NCBI RefSeq assembly: GCF_000264995.1
Contig: NW_006767443.1
Span: 1,042,149-1,106,148, forward strand
Direction: 5' to 3'
Source: Punctularia strigosozonata HHB-11173 SS5
Taxonomy: Eukaryota > Basidiomycota > Agaricomycetes > Corticiales > Punctulariaceae
DNA length: 64,000 nucleotides
Position 1 is the first letter of the stretch, and every line of letters begins with the position of its first letter. The notes under the pieces are model-generated. The model did no database searches. It was given only the letters and a program-made list of their open reading frames with translations, and had not been told where the DNA came from. The translations under genes and the position numbers were made by a program. This document shows, piece by piece, positions 37,601-48,834 of the stretch.

Positions 37601-37873
37601 GTATCTTACAAAAGAATCTTGTGGAGAATCTATGCTAATGTTCGCGGCAGCCGGCTTGTTTCGCTTCACGGACCCAGAGTCGCGCTGAAGACCATTTCGT
37701 CTCCGCTTGGTGGTCTGTCGCCGCGGCTTGTAGAGCTCTTTACGCCCGTCTTCATGCTGTATATATGCCGTTGTTGTGGATTGAACTCGGTAGCTGTGAT
37801 GGGCATAGAAAGTCGTCTGGCTGACGAGCTGTAGCCGCTTGCACCGTGTTGGGCAGTCACAATAGTATTCCAT
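34637..37873 (-). CDS. CACTA-type transposase (Tnp2 family)
   Basis: Transposase of the CACTA/En-Spm group (Tnp2). Exons 37610-37873, 35025-37550 and 34976-side 34637-34975 join in phase (introns 59 and 49 bp) to 1,042 aa. The start at 37873 gives MEYYCDCPTRCKRL, a Cys motif. An acidic low-complexity stretch (EDEDIEPDPGS, EEPNLEHEEEADS) follows. The zinc-binding-looking CPNSCAAFTGPYEALVVCPF is next, then FYTMLLGPQLQALW and the nuclease strand ILLISMDGCQLYRS. HVLVGGVIPGPNAPKSHD, DIMHLGTLNLTALLLELFRG, VVHGLIHLPEQVTLKGPLPG and ERTIGNLGEEIK complete the core. The end has VYLDGCFRYGEVQYY. No stop interrupts it. I could not find convincing CACT(A/G) terminal inverted repeats, so the element's ends are undefined. 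Confidence 0.88.
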
Positions 37874-38157
37874 AGGGTGAGGAGGCAAAAGGCGGGAGCG
37901 GTGACTAGAATATATGCGCAAACTTCCGCAGACAGAAGACGATCAAGCTGCAAGAGAGCTACAGACCTACCGAAAGCGCATTGTCGATCGCTCGATGTCC
38001 TAATTGGGAACACCTCGAGAACCGCCACGCCGCCGCCTCATCTAGCGCCGCCTTGCCCCAGTGAAATAACTGTCCCGCCCCTCCACGCTGCTCATCGCTG
38101 TTTCCCGCCGTGCGACTTTTGACCGGGATTCAAGCCTCAGGCTCAGGGACGCTTCAT
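37874..38157. other. Short divergent intergenic region
   Basis: 284 bp between the start of the CACTA transposase (-) and the small secreted protein (+). It could contain the right end of the CACTA element, but no repeat partner was recognised. Confidence 0.4.
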
Positions 38158-38466
38158 ATGCTGCCCGCCGTATCGTTCTTGTTGGCCTGCGCAGGCACAT
38201 TCGTCGCAGCTATGGGCGACAGCACGAACTTCGACTGTCTTCCTGTTGATCAATCTTGCAATAGCACCGTAACCTCCCTGGCGTGCTGCCTAGATACCGT
38301 CTGCGCGCCGGTCAACCCATGCAAGCCCGCGGACGCAATAGCAAATTCGGAGGTGAGCCCTTCGCGATTACAGGCCGACCGAATCTTTTTCATCTGACTT
38401 GTCTTGCAGCGTTGTACCGGAGCATTCACCAACGTCGTGTGCACCGAACCCATCTCGGACGCTTGA
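38158..38466 (+). CDS. Small secreted cysteine-rich protein, knottin-like
   Basis: 83 aa from two exons (38158-38352 and 38410-38466; a 57-bp intron, phase kept). Residues 1-18 are a signal peptide (MLPAVSFLLACAGTFVAA). The mature part has eight cysteines: C27, C34, C43, C44, C49, C55, C67, C76. The first six follow C-x6-C-x8-CC-x4-C-x5-C, the cysteine order of inhibitor cystine knots, with one further pair in the second exon. There is no other known domain. Small secreted cysteine-rich proteins in fungi include effectors, antimicrobial peptides and toxins; which applies here is unknown. It is convergent with the secreted lipase, whose stop is 124 bp away. Confidence 0.78.
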
Positions 38467-38589
38467 CTCCCGAACACAATTACTTGATTCATACCCCCCA
38501 AGTCCCAATGCCTCCATTACCCCAAGCCCAAGGAAAATATAACAGCTGGTTTTGCGATTACGCGTACAATCTGCTTTACGATGGGCTCA

Positions 38590-40218
38590 TCAAAGCGGGC
38601 AGCCGTTGCCAGCCATAATGATGTCGCTCCTGAAGTACGGGCCTACGTGTCGTCGTCGTTAGCCATACGCGTACTGCATATTCTGCTAGAGATGTCACAC
38701 ACCCTCATGGTTGCCGACATCGACGTCCAAGATACTGTTTCCGGCTGCGCAGTTCTGCCAAGAAGCGAGAGTCAGAAAAAGCAATGCCTTATAACGGAAA
38801 GCGGGTTCGTTTACCTCGTTCTCGGTTCCGGGGCAGTTGACGATGTCCTCGGGCGTGCCCTCGTCCGAGGCTGCCGCAATGTGGATCTCGCCCGTGGGGT
38901 GGACGTACTCAAGGAATTGCGGAGGCACGGTCGGGACGGGGTCGTGCTGGTTAGAGATGTGCGCGAATTGCGGAGCGAGCTGGGGGAAAAAATATTCCGC
39001 GTTAGCGATCCGATCGCAGAACGTTCGTTTATCAAGCACGCACCGTCTTGTCGACCAGGTTAGCCCAGTTCGAGTTGCCGCCGCGGGGCAGGCCGAAGAC
39101 GATCGTGTTGATGTTGACGTCCGAATCGAGGTTCTGCGACAGCATGATCGCGTCCATGGTGGCGATAGCAGCACCTAGGCTGTGACCCGTAACAAGGATG
39201 TTCTTGACGCCGGTCTTCGCGATCGCGTTTTGCACGCCAGAAAGCACGCCGTCTGCGGTTCTGCCCTGCGTCTCCTGGAAGCCTTGGTGGACCTTGGTGT
39301 CATCTGGGCATGCGTATCAGCTTATGAACTAAATAAATGAAAGATGAGATTGATTTACTGCTCCATTGTACGGGGAACAAGGTCTTGTTGAGTGGGACTT
39401 GAGCGAAAGCAGCGTCATTCGCGATGGAGATGCTGGACAATACGTCAGTAACTTCGGCACTGAGCTTACACGATGTAAGTGACAAACATGGAGTGCGAGT
39501 TGGTGCCTTGGTGGGCGACCACGATCTGGTTTGCGTCGGGGTCGTGTGCGATGAAGTCTGTCGGGACGCGTCAATGGCACATTCGGGATTGGAAGAGAAG
39601 ATGCGCACATCCAGGGACCTCTTCGTCGTCTCCACCTGCTTGAAGAACATCCACGTTGGGCAGGTTGTCGCAGGGAGTGCCGCAAGTCCAGGACAAAACA
39701 GCTGCCGCGGAGCAGTATGATACCTAAGGAGGACATATCGTGAGTCAAGGTGAAAGGATAATCGAGGTATTCTGACCTGCGCAAATTGTGCACTACGAAG
39801 GAAGGCTGCGTTCACGGTATCATTGCTGAGGGCGACGGTCGTGGCTTTGTTCTAAGGGATGGTGGAAAGGTCAGCTCCCGCGATCGACATCGTACCCATC
39901 GTTCCTTAAAGCCTCCGCATCCAACGTCTCCATCCCGCTTTCTCCCTCTGAATCAAGGAAAGATGGGTTACTCACATCGTCGTCGTCAGATGTCGAGACC
40001 AAAGCATTCACAGCACCGTTTGACGAGGAACCTGAGGTGGTGATCTTCGCCAGGAGCTGCGACAACGCCGTGGCGGAAGTCGTCGAGTTCGCATCTTGCC
40101 TCTCCAACAGGTGCCGGACGCGGAGCTCCAGAGATGACAAGAAGCCGGGAAGAGGCGCAGCGGAGACGGCAGCGGGCCCGAACGCCATAAGGGCAGCAAG
40201 GAGCGTCGCGGGGAGCAT
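38590..40218 (-). CDS. Secreted class 3 lipase / feruloyl esterase-like
   Basis: Extracellular alpha/beta hydrolase of the fungal lipase (class 3) family. The start at 40218 gives the signal peptide MLPATLLAALMAFGPAAVSA. An upstream in-frame ATG (40317) would bury it. A prodomain-like stretch comes first, then NKATTVALSNDTVNAAFLRS, VSYCSAAAVLSWTCGTPCD, FIAHDPDANQIVVAHQGTNS, SNDAAFAQVPLNKTLFP and VHQGFQETQGRTADGVLSGV. ILVTGHSLGAAIATMDAIML carries the nucleophile Ser of GHSLG. The catalytic Asp is in NQHDPVPTVPP and the His in VGNHEG joined to PYFRSDIIMAG. It ends NGCPL at 38590. About nine exons, all joins plausible in phase. Triacylglycerol lipase or feruloyl esterase activity cannot be separated from sequence alone. 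Confidence 0.85.
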
Positions 40219-41206
40219 CTTAATTAACCCCAAAAAAAGGATGGAACCGAAGTCGTGAAGCAGTAGAGAAATGCAGAGACCAGCCGGGCTCGTCAAGAGC
40301 GCAAGAAAGGGGAGCACTGCTCGAAGAGGCTGGGACTGCAGGACGGGATCAACCCAAGGTCAGTACGGCGCAAGGCAGGGCGTCGGTCGATTTTATCTGA
40401 CCTCGTCATCAAGGAGAACCATCCTAGCGGCCAGACTGCTCGCTGATGGCGCGACCGCTCACACAGGCAAGCACCCAACGGACATCAAACGGGTCGCCAT
40501 GCAAATCACTTGCTGTGTTGACTCGCATTCCGGGGAGTATTGCCCGAGCGAGCGTGTTGACCTGACGGTCTCTGCTATGTGCGTTGGGTACCATCTGGTA
40601 GAATTCAGAGCTACGATGCAAGACGGTAAGGGCGTTCAAAACCGGATATATGCGTCCGACAGTCCATTCGACGGTGTTGGCGGAAGCAACGAGGAGAGGC
40701 TAGACACCACGTGGCAATCCACCCGCCTGTGCGCGCGTGGGAACCCCGATCGCGATCACACTCTGATCTCAAAGCTTCATCCAAATCGGCATCCATCACG
40801 ATGTAACCTGGAACCGCGGCAGGCGAATATGAGCGCTGTGCGTTGGATCTACATATCCCATGGAAGACATTATTATAGCCTATGTTATCAGTGATCTGCC
40901 TAATTTACCTCAGGATTAACTCGTCAGTTCCCCGAACGATCCATTTCGTTGAGAAGCGAGCTCGACCTTGCGCTATTCAATGGTGTAACATATCGTAACC
41001 AGGAGCCGACCTAGGCGGCTTCATGTGGCTCCGTCTCAAATTCGGCGATCGCGGCGACCCAGTCACTCTCATGACAACACGTTAAGACTAGTCGCTACAA
41101 TTGGATACGTACTGCGGATCTGCGCGGATTACAACAACAGTGCTCCTGATCGCCCAATCCCATTTTGTCGCCGTCGGACCTGCTACAACATCAACCAAAA
41201 CATGTC
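40219..41206. other. Intergenic
   Basis: About 1 kb between the lipase start and the P450 stop. The plus-strand frame at 40271-40894 overlaps no recognisable domain and is not supported. Confidence 0.5.
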
Positions 41207-43482
41207 TCAAGCACACAAACCTTCGTCTTTCCGAGTATGGGCCAGCCATTCCTTCTCCTCGGCGTTGAGGAAGTGTTCGTACGCCGCGAACGATGGCAAG
41301 GCTCGAGCGAATTCTGCGCGAATGATCTGCTCGTGCGCTGAGCTGCGTGGCTTGATCGAAAACTCGAACGGCTTCGGAGTCGACATGGCGCCCTGCGATA
41401 TCGGAAGTGTCAACTACTGAACGGACACTTGCAGGGAATATGGATATTCACCACTTCGTATGCCCAAGTGTCCACGACTTCCGGCGTCCCAGTCACTTCG
41501 TTCAGAAGGGGCTTAAAGTCAAAGCCCCACGCGAGTGCCATCGTGTTCACCATCTGTAAGGTCGGACTAATCGTACTGGTGCCAAACACTCGAGCCTACT
41601 ACTCACGATGGCATGATCGGCGACATGTCTTCCGGGACATATCCTCTGAGAAAGGGCGTATACGTGAACTGAAGGACGAAAGCTCAGACAAGCACTGGAC
41701 CGTACCCTCCCAAATCCAAAGAGCATCGTGTGCCTGAAGTCTGTATCGTCCACGCCGGGTCGCGTACCGAACTCGGACTTCAGGAAGCGCTCCGGCACAA
41801 ACAGTTCCGGGCTCTCGAACACTTCGGGGTCATGATAGATGGCCCCTGGGAAATCCCCTGAAGTCAGTAAAACCTCACATCGCCGACGAGGAGTCGCTCA
41901 CATTGGTTGACCAGGATGCCGCATCCCTTCGGGATCAAATATTCTCTGTACTGCGGAGGGCACGAGCGTGAGTCTCAGAAAGGACACGGAAGTCATCCAA
42001 CTTACCACCTCGTCTGTCAGGGCTGCATGTGGGAGGCCCAAAGGAACTATGGGTCTGTATCGATGCGCTTCCCTGATGCATGCCTTCAGAGAGTACAGTA
42101 AGCATCGGCGATAGGCCAAAGCTTCTTGTGGAAGATACCTGAAGGTATGGCATGTGCTCAAAGTCGTCCGGGGTTGGAACTCGCTGAACGCCGACCACCA
42201 AGTCCATCTCCTCGTGCAACTTCTTTTGAACCTCCGGGTGAGCGGTCAGCAAAAGGATGAACGTCTGCAAGAAGGTGGACGTGGTGTCGCTCCCTGCTTC
42301 GAGCAAGAAGCCTCCCAAAGCACTGCAAACCACAACATCAGCCTCCATTTCCACGACAACATCCACACACACGGGTGCATCAGCTTACGCAGCCATGTCC
42401 CTCGTCAACCCGAGCTCTTCCCGCCTGCGCACAATCTGGTCCATGAAGCACTCTTCCGCGACGTCCTGGCCCCTCGCTACCCTCTCCTCGCACTCTTGCA
42501 GTAGCTCGTGCTGGAGCGTGCGCTGCTTCTCCTGGATCTGCCGACATATGCGCTTCCACGGCGCGAACCGCTCCGGAACGTACTTGAGTATGGGAATGAG
42601 GTCCACCGGCGGATGTGCTCCAGGATCGTACAGCTTGACCTCGAGATACAGGGCGCCGAACAGCTCGTGGATCTCTCGGGTATCATACCTGAAAAAACAA
42701 GAGAGGACGCGTCAGAAGGACTTACGAAATGGCAGAGGATGGTGGTGAGACCGACCTCGGTGCACGCTTCCCATAGAGAACAGACATGACAGCAGAGTTC
42801 GTCGTCCTTCTGAAGTGCCACCACGCTTTCTGGAGCCAATACGTCAGCACGAACTCGTCCGTGTCCTCGGTGCTCGGTGCGTACCTCTGGGGTATGCAAC
42901 AAATCGTACATGAGCTGGAACGATTCCGCTCGCTGTATAGGCACATGGCGCGCGGCTACCTGTGGAGTCAACACCGAGTTCGCCGCCCGTCGGAGCGTCC
43001 GCCATTGATCCGCTACCGTCCGATCAGACAATGCGAGGGCTAGCGGGCGTGCAAAAGATACGCACAGTACTGCGAGACGACGAAGTTGAGACCGTCGCTG
43101 GCCATAAGATTGAAGTGGTTCGGAGGCCGGTCGACGGTCGACGCACTGCGCCGATCGAGCAGCTCGCGGGCAGCGGCGGCGCTCGAGACGACGATGAGTT
43201 CTCCAGGGCCCAGAGTCAGCTGCGCAACCAGAGTCAGTTCATGACGACGGCGGTACAGTAAGTACGACGGCGCACCGAATAGATGTCGCCATACTCCCGC
43301 GCCCACTCGGCCAACTTCAGCTGAGGGAATTGCGTCGGGAACATGTGCATGTTTCCGAGGAGCGGCACCGTCGGCGGGCCAGGAGGCAGACCAGCGCGCC
43401 GCCTCCCGATCCTGAGCGTCTTCACCACCAACCAGCAGAACGCGACCAGGGCGGCGACAGAGGTGACCGAGTGCGCTCCCAT
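41207..43482 (-). CDS. Cytochrome P450 (ER-anchored)
   Basis: Heme monooxygenase. The start at 43482 gives a membrane anchor ([15 protein letters not shown]) and the hinge [15 protein letters not shown]. Exons follow: [66 protein letters not shown], and [18 protein letters not shown]. The I-helix is LEAGSDTTS, the ExxR region IREAHRYRP, the PERF-type motif [11 protein letters not shown], and the heme loop FGFGR joined to RICPGRH, with an intron between the two arginines. A last exon [20 protein letters not shown] ends DEGLCA. All P450 signatures are intact. It is related to the plus-strand P450 at 60.2 kb: same C-terminal exon type and same intron in the heme loop. Substrate unknown. Confidence 0.85.
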
Positions 43483-45026
43483 ATTCCTGCCAGAGCAATG
43501 CCGAGTAAAGGAATGCAGTCGCGTGCCGCCGGCCCACACTACTAGTTCGCGATACTTATATGCATGCAGGGACGCTCATCCGGGGAAGATAGACGGCAAG
43601 GTGCATTAAGTAACCATGATAGCAACCCACGAGAAGCGTCTTCCAGCCGCGGTACCTGGGCCTGGGGCTGAATCGCAGAGCAACGCTGTCGAGTTCTCCC
43701 GATGGGTAGCCGCCGGCGTCCTCGTCGCTAAAGCGCCGCCGTAGGGGCACCTGCCTGTTTCAGTCTTCGACATATGCGTCTATAGCGTATTAGTCCGCAT
43801 GGATCGCAAGCGAGCGAGCGCGTATGCATCGAATTGTCCTGATGTCGACCGCACAAGTACGTTCGACCAGCCTTTCGAGGCCTTCTGAGGGTGCAGTGTG
43901 AAGTAGTGGCGCTCGTCGAGCGCCCTCGTGCATCAGAAAGGAAGATTTTCGAGTCCATATTACTTCCTTGATGATGGTTTCAGCACGCGCTATGCGGCGC
44001 AGCCCGGGGTCCGGAGAAACTTTGGAGATGGATGCGCGCCCGCCGAGGGACTCCATGCATGGCGACAAGCGGGATGCATGCAATCATAGCAATAGTCCAC
44101 CATAGTCAGGATACTTCGATATGACCTAGCGGAGGAAGCATGAAGAGAGACCGATGTTACTCTCTCGTTCTTGCCAGTGGTATGGTTTGGAACGATAACA
44201 CGGAGTGCAGTACTAGCCGCGTCTCGACCCTGGCTTATAATAGGGCTCGGGCAACGTCCGCACGTTGATAGGAGGCAAACACGGTGCCACGGTATTAACT
44301 CTATTCAGACATTCTGGGGGTTGTTGTCAACATACGAAAGCAAAAACAAAAAAAGGGGGCGAACTGGTGGCGCCACAAGATAAATAAAGGGAAGAAGGGA
44401 GCTCAAATCGTCAGCTCGCCGACGGTAGCAGTCAGAAGCAGTAAGGTGCTAAGCATATAAACTCGAATATAATATATAGGAGCGACGAAGAAGAGAAACG
44501 GAGTCCAAGACTCAAAGGATCAAAGAAGAATAGTATTATATATCACCTGAACATGAACGTTGGATGGACAGGGATGGACGGATGCATATACGGGTAGTGT
44601 CAAGAAGGCAATGATCGCGATTAGGGCACAGTGAAGTGGTGGTGGAAAGTGTATGATAGGTTGGTGAGGCATGGCGTTGAGGGGGTTCGATATATGTCGG
44701 TGCGACGTGGCATATACGCGTGGCGTACTTGGGTTCATAATCGAGCATGAACGCCCCGACTCGAGCAGGTCAGAGAGGGGGACAAGAGACGTCGAGTATA
44801 TGCGCCGAGTGACGTATTATCGGGAATGGGGCAGGTAAGGTACCGGTGGGGGATGTGTAATGCACAGTATAGCACAGACAAGGTTTGGTTTTTTTTCTGC
44901 TGGTGATCTTCTAGCTTTCGGATTGCGGAGACCGGTCCGTCAGTGACGCCGCGTCGCCGCAAGGGAGAAAGGCGGAGGCGCTATATGCATCGCGCCCGAG
45001 CCTGCCAGGGCGCGTCGAGTCCGACA
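43483..45026. other. Intergenic
   Basis: 1.5 kb upstream of the P450 and downstream of the 45.0-46.0 kb gene. Frames are short and unsupported. AT-rich patches occur around 44450-44530. Confidence 0.5.
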
Positions 45027-46030
45027 TCAGTTCTCCTTCATGCGGACGTCGCCGCCGTGCACGCTCTTGCCGCCGAAATATTCATCGTCGGCCTCTTCCT
45101 GATGCGTCTCGGAGTTGCTCCTGGACAACAACGGCCGGCGTCCCATGATCCGCGCCAAGAACGGGTCGACGGGGGAAGACGGACCGGTCGACATCCCACG
45201 CGCCCTGCCCCCCGCCGGCGAGGGTACCGGAACGGGAAGCGGGGCGAGGTTGAAGCTGGTCTGCGTCGAGGGCGCGGTGCGGGGCATATCGGCGTCCGCA
45301 GGAGAACAAGGGGAGAGGAAGGACGAAGAGGCGGAGGGTGCCGAGATGGTCGGCGTCGGGAGCGGTGGCAACGGCGCAGATGGGGGAGGCTTAGCTTGGC
45401 CGAGGGCGAGAGAGCTGAAGCGGGGTGTGCGGCGCGATCTAAATAAAGCACGTATGTCAATACCATGATGTAGAGAACGGGAAAGAATGGGCTATACGCG
45501 TACCTCAGAGCACCGCCGAGGCTGCCGCTCCGTAGCCGACCCATGAGCGAGTTGTCGCTCGTGGCGCGGGCGTTGCTGTCGCTACGCTTGCGTCCTGTGC
45601 CGAGAGCACGCTGGTCAGAGACCGGCACAGTGCCGTTCCCGTTCGTCTGAGAGGCGACCGAGCCACTGCGGCTGCGACCGACGACGGCAGTGTTGACCGC
45701 GGGGCGAGGCGCAGGGAGCTTGAACTGCGCCGCGCCCGCGAGCGACGAGCGCCTGCGGCGGAGCCGTGGCGCTGAGGTGACCGTCGCGGTGCTGCTGGTA
45801 GAGCCTGACGAGTTCGGTGGGCGCGAGGCGGGGGCAGGTGTCGGCGTCGTCGCGCGGTCGAGCGCGTCTTCGTCCATGGGGTCGTCGTCCTCGCTCGGGC
45901 GGTGGTGGCCTAGCGGCGAGCTGAGAAGGAACGCCGAGGGCGAGGAGGGCAGCTCCGGGGTGTTCTTGCGCGGGGGCGCGAGGAGGCCCGAGGAGAAGAA
46001 AGCGGAGTAGCCGGTGATCGTCGTAGTCAT
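45027..46030 (-). CDS. Serine/proline-rich protein of unknown function
   Basis: Two exons (45504-46030 and 45027-45438, a 65-bp intron, phase kept) give 312 aa. It begins MTTTITGYSAFFSSGLLAPP. Disordered Ser/Pro/Thr sequence then has basic phosphosite-like blocks (RLRRRRSSLAG, GRSRSGSVAS, RKRSDSNARA, GRLRSGSLGG). The end carries VDPFLARIMGRRPLLSRSNS, then an acidic ADDEYFGGKSVHG segment. No domain recognised. The RxxS/RSxS repeats resemble basophilic kinase or 14-3-3 sites, which is inference only. Confidence 0.7.
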
Positions 46031-47577
46031 CGCGAACGTGGAAGACGTGCTAGAGTGGGGGATATATGCGCTGTTCGTACGGTATGGTCGCCACGAACAA
46101 GGTCGACGAAGGTTGGTGAAGACTGTGGAACGGGAGGAGGAGTAAGATGGAGAGAAACAGAGGGAACAGAAAATGCGGTTTACTGGCCGCGGGCGCGTGG
46201 CGGTTTATATGCGCGATCGGTCTCGCAGCCTCGAGGCGGAGATCGTCGAGGGGCAAGGTGGGCCACGGCGGAAAATTCGAACGTGCCCGGATTTCTTTGT
46301 TCGCTTCGAATTCAACCGTGGGAAGCGCCCCTAACACGGACATGTTGCCCGAATCGGGACATCTTCCCAGGAGAAACAAAACGTTGTCACGTGACCGCGC
46401 GTCGCATGGAGACGGCCTGGCCCTCCGCCGTGAAATCAGTCTTTGCCTCCTCGGTTCCTAGACATCTCGGCCGATTAGATCACCTCACCTCCTTGTATTC
46501 ATTGTTGCTGGATGGACAGTGTGTGGACCACCCGCCTTCATGCACAATCGCGCAAAATCACGTTGCGCAGGCCAGCTTGGACTCCGTCTTTTCACCCTGG
46601 CAACCCGATTCCGCGGTCCGTTGACACGACAAGCTGTAGCCGAACGCCGTCTCTGCGACGGAGCGCTCGAGACGATCGCTTGCTGCTCCGCACCCTACGG
46701 GGCATGCAGCATTCATTCCCCCTCTCTTCACCGTCGTTTGGTGCGCTGGCAAATACATTGACCCTCAGATTCCTCGCCCGATGACGTTGCGCGCTGTTGG
46801 TGAGATTGTGTCGGGCAGATATCCGGAGACAGCGAGTCGCCGGACATGACCTCCACGAGGGGCGCTCGAGCGGCCCATCGTTGAAAACTCCAACCACCCT
46901 CGGCAAACGAACGCGCCGACGTGAGAGAGCTCCAGAGCCTATCGTATGCTAACGTCGATAAGGGTTGACTGACCATGCCGCCCTGGACGATCGAGGTATG
47001 TTGTACCTGATCATGACCTGCGCATTGCGCTGGTATGGCGCTGGTGCTGCTCAACTGTGGATCTGGGGTCTTACGCATGCCCGGCCATAGCCTAGCGGAT
47101 CGTGGTACCAGAAACCGAATAACGCGCAGGTCGTATATCCACGTTCGATTTCAGCCCCATTACCGCAGCGCATGAAACAAACAAACAAGCGCTATTTCAT
47201 AACTACACCCATCCTCGTTCTGCGCCAGAAAGCTCATATACTTAGACCAACCGTAGTTCGCGTTGGCGAGAGCCTCGTAGCTAGAACGAGGTGTGTTTGT
47301 CAAGTCAGATCGTAGAGTTTCATTCAAGTACGTTGCTGCTGCCATCGCACGTGGGGACCAACGGGTTGGTCCTTTTCGAATTCACGGCAACAACCAACGG
47401 TACAACATCGCGACTCCAGAGCAAAGGAGAGTTCTGATTCGCCCCTAAGGGTCAAAATCCGAGTGGTTGCGTCCACGTGATCACATAAAACCCGATCTTG
47501 TCTCTGACTTCCTAGTTCCTAGTCAGCTCGCGCAATACTGTCTGGGAACCCGATAAAAAGCAATCGCAGACGTCACG
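46031..47577. other. Intergenic, divergent promoters
   Basis: 1.5 kb between the Ser/Pro-rich gene (-) and cytidine deaminase (+). No gene supported; the frame at 46055-46624 lacks any family match. Confidence 0.5.
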
Positions 47578-48277
<700 letters not shown>

Positions 48278-48413
48278 AGAAATGTAGATAAACACCCCCC
48301 ACCCCCCTCTTCGGTAGTCGGTAGTAAAACTAAGAATCATCGCCGAGAATTGGTGAACGTGAAGCATGCCTCAGGAGTTGAAGCGTGCGCAGCAACCGGA
48401 ATGGACAAGAGTC

Positions 48414-48417
48414 AAAA
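48414..48417 (-). terminator. Pol III terminator of tRNA-Ile
   Basis: TTTT on the minus strand, four bases after the tRNA 3' end. Confidence 0.7.
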
Positions 48418-48421
48418 CCTA

Positions 48422-48503
48422 TGGCCAACGCCGGGGTCGAACCGACGACCTTGGCGTAATCTAGATATTAGCACCACGCTCTAACCAACTGAGCTAGTCG
48501 GCC
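48422..48503 (-). tRNA. tRNA-Ile (AAT) with an 8-nt intron
   Basis: 82 nt fold as a complete tRNA. The acceptor GGCCGAC pairs with GTTGGCC (one G-U) and is followed by discriminator A. The D arm GCTC/GAGC follows U8-A9. The anticodon stem TGGTG/CGCCA encloses 15 nt. The T arm GTCGG/CCGGC has loop TTCGACC, a five-base variable loop. The anticodon region reads CT-AAT-A, then eight extra bases (TCTAGATT), then A. That places a minimal intron after position 37, the standard site. Without it the tRNA is 74 nt. It lies between cytidine deaminase and squalene epoxidase, on the opposite strand to both. Confidence 0.92.
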
Positions 48504-48834
48504 ATGGTAACTGGTTCGGCATTATAGATATGGACGGTGTGCAAAGGTACCCAGATGACCTGCCATCCTGAGGTCAGCGATACCATGAAGTACATACAAT
48601 TGAAGATGTTATAAATTTATCGTATAATGGCTAAGACTATCCAGCCCGTTGTCCTGAGAGGGCAGTCTCGAGTTGTCTCGGCGCCTTCAGAGGCCATCGT
48701 CGCGGGGTCGAGAGTCGGGTCGGTCGCGTTCAGCCACAAGCGCTATGCATCGTCCCACTTCCGCCCAACTTTTTCCGTCCGCCTCATAACGGCGTCTCCC
48801 TCCCCTTTCTCTCCTCAAAATTCGCCGTAAAATC
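48504..48834. other. Upstream region of squalene epoxidase
   Basis: 331 bp between the tRNA 5' end and the ERG1 start. A TATAAAT-like word lies near 48610 and a CT-rich stretch runs up to the ATG, as in many fungal promoters. Confidence 0.45.

Noticed and set aside
40271-40894. 207-aa plus-strand open frame
   Set aside because: No family match, no signal peptide or splice signal; lies in the lipase upstream region.
46055-46624. 189-aa plus-strand open frame upstream of cytidine deaminase
   Set aside because: No domain, unusual composition, lies in the promoter region of the minus-strand gene.
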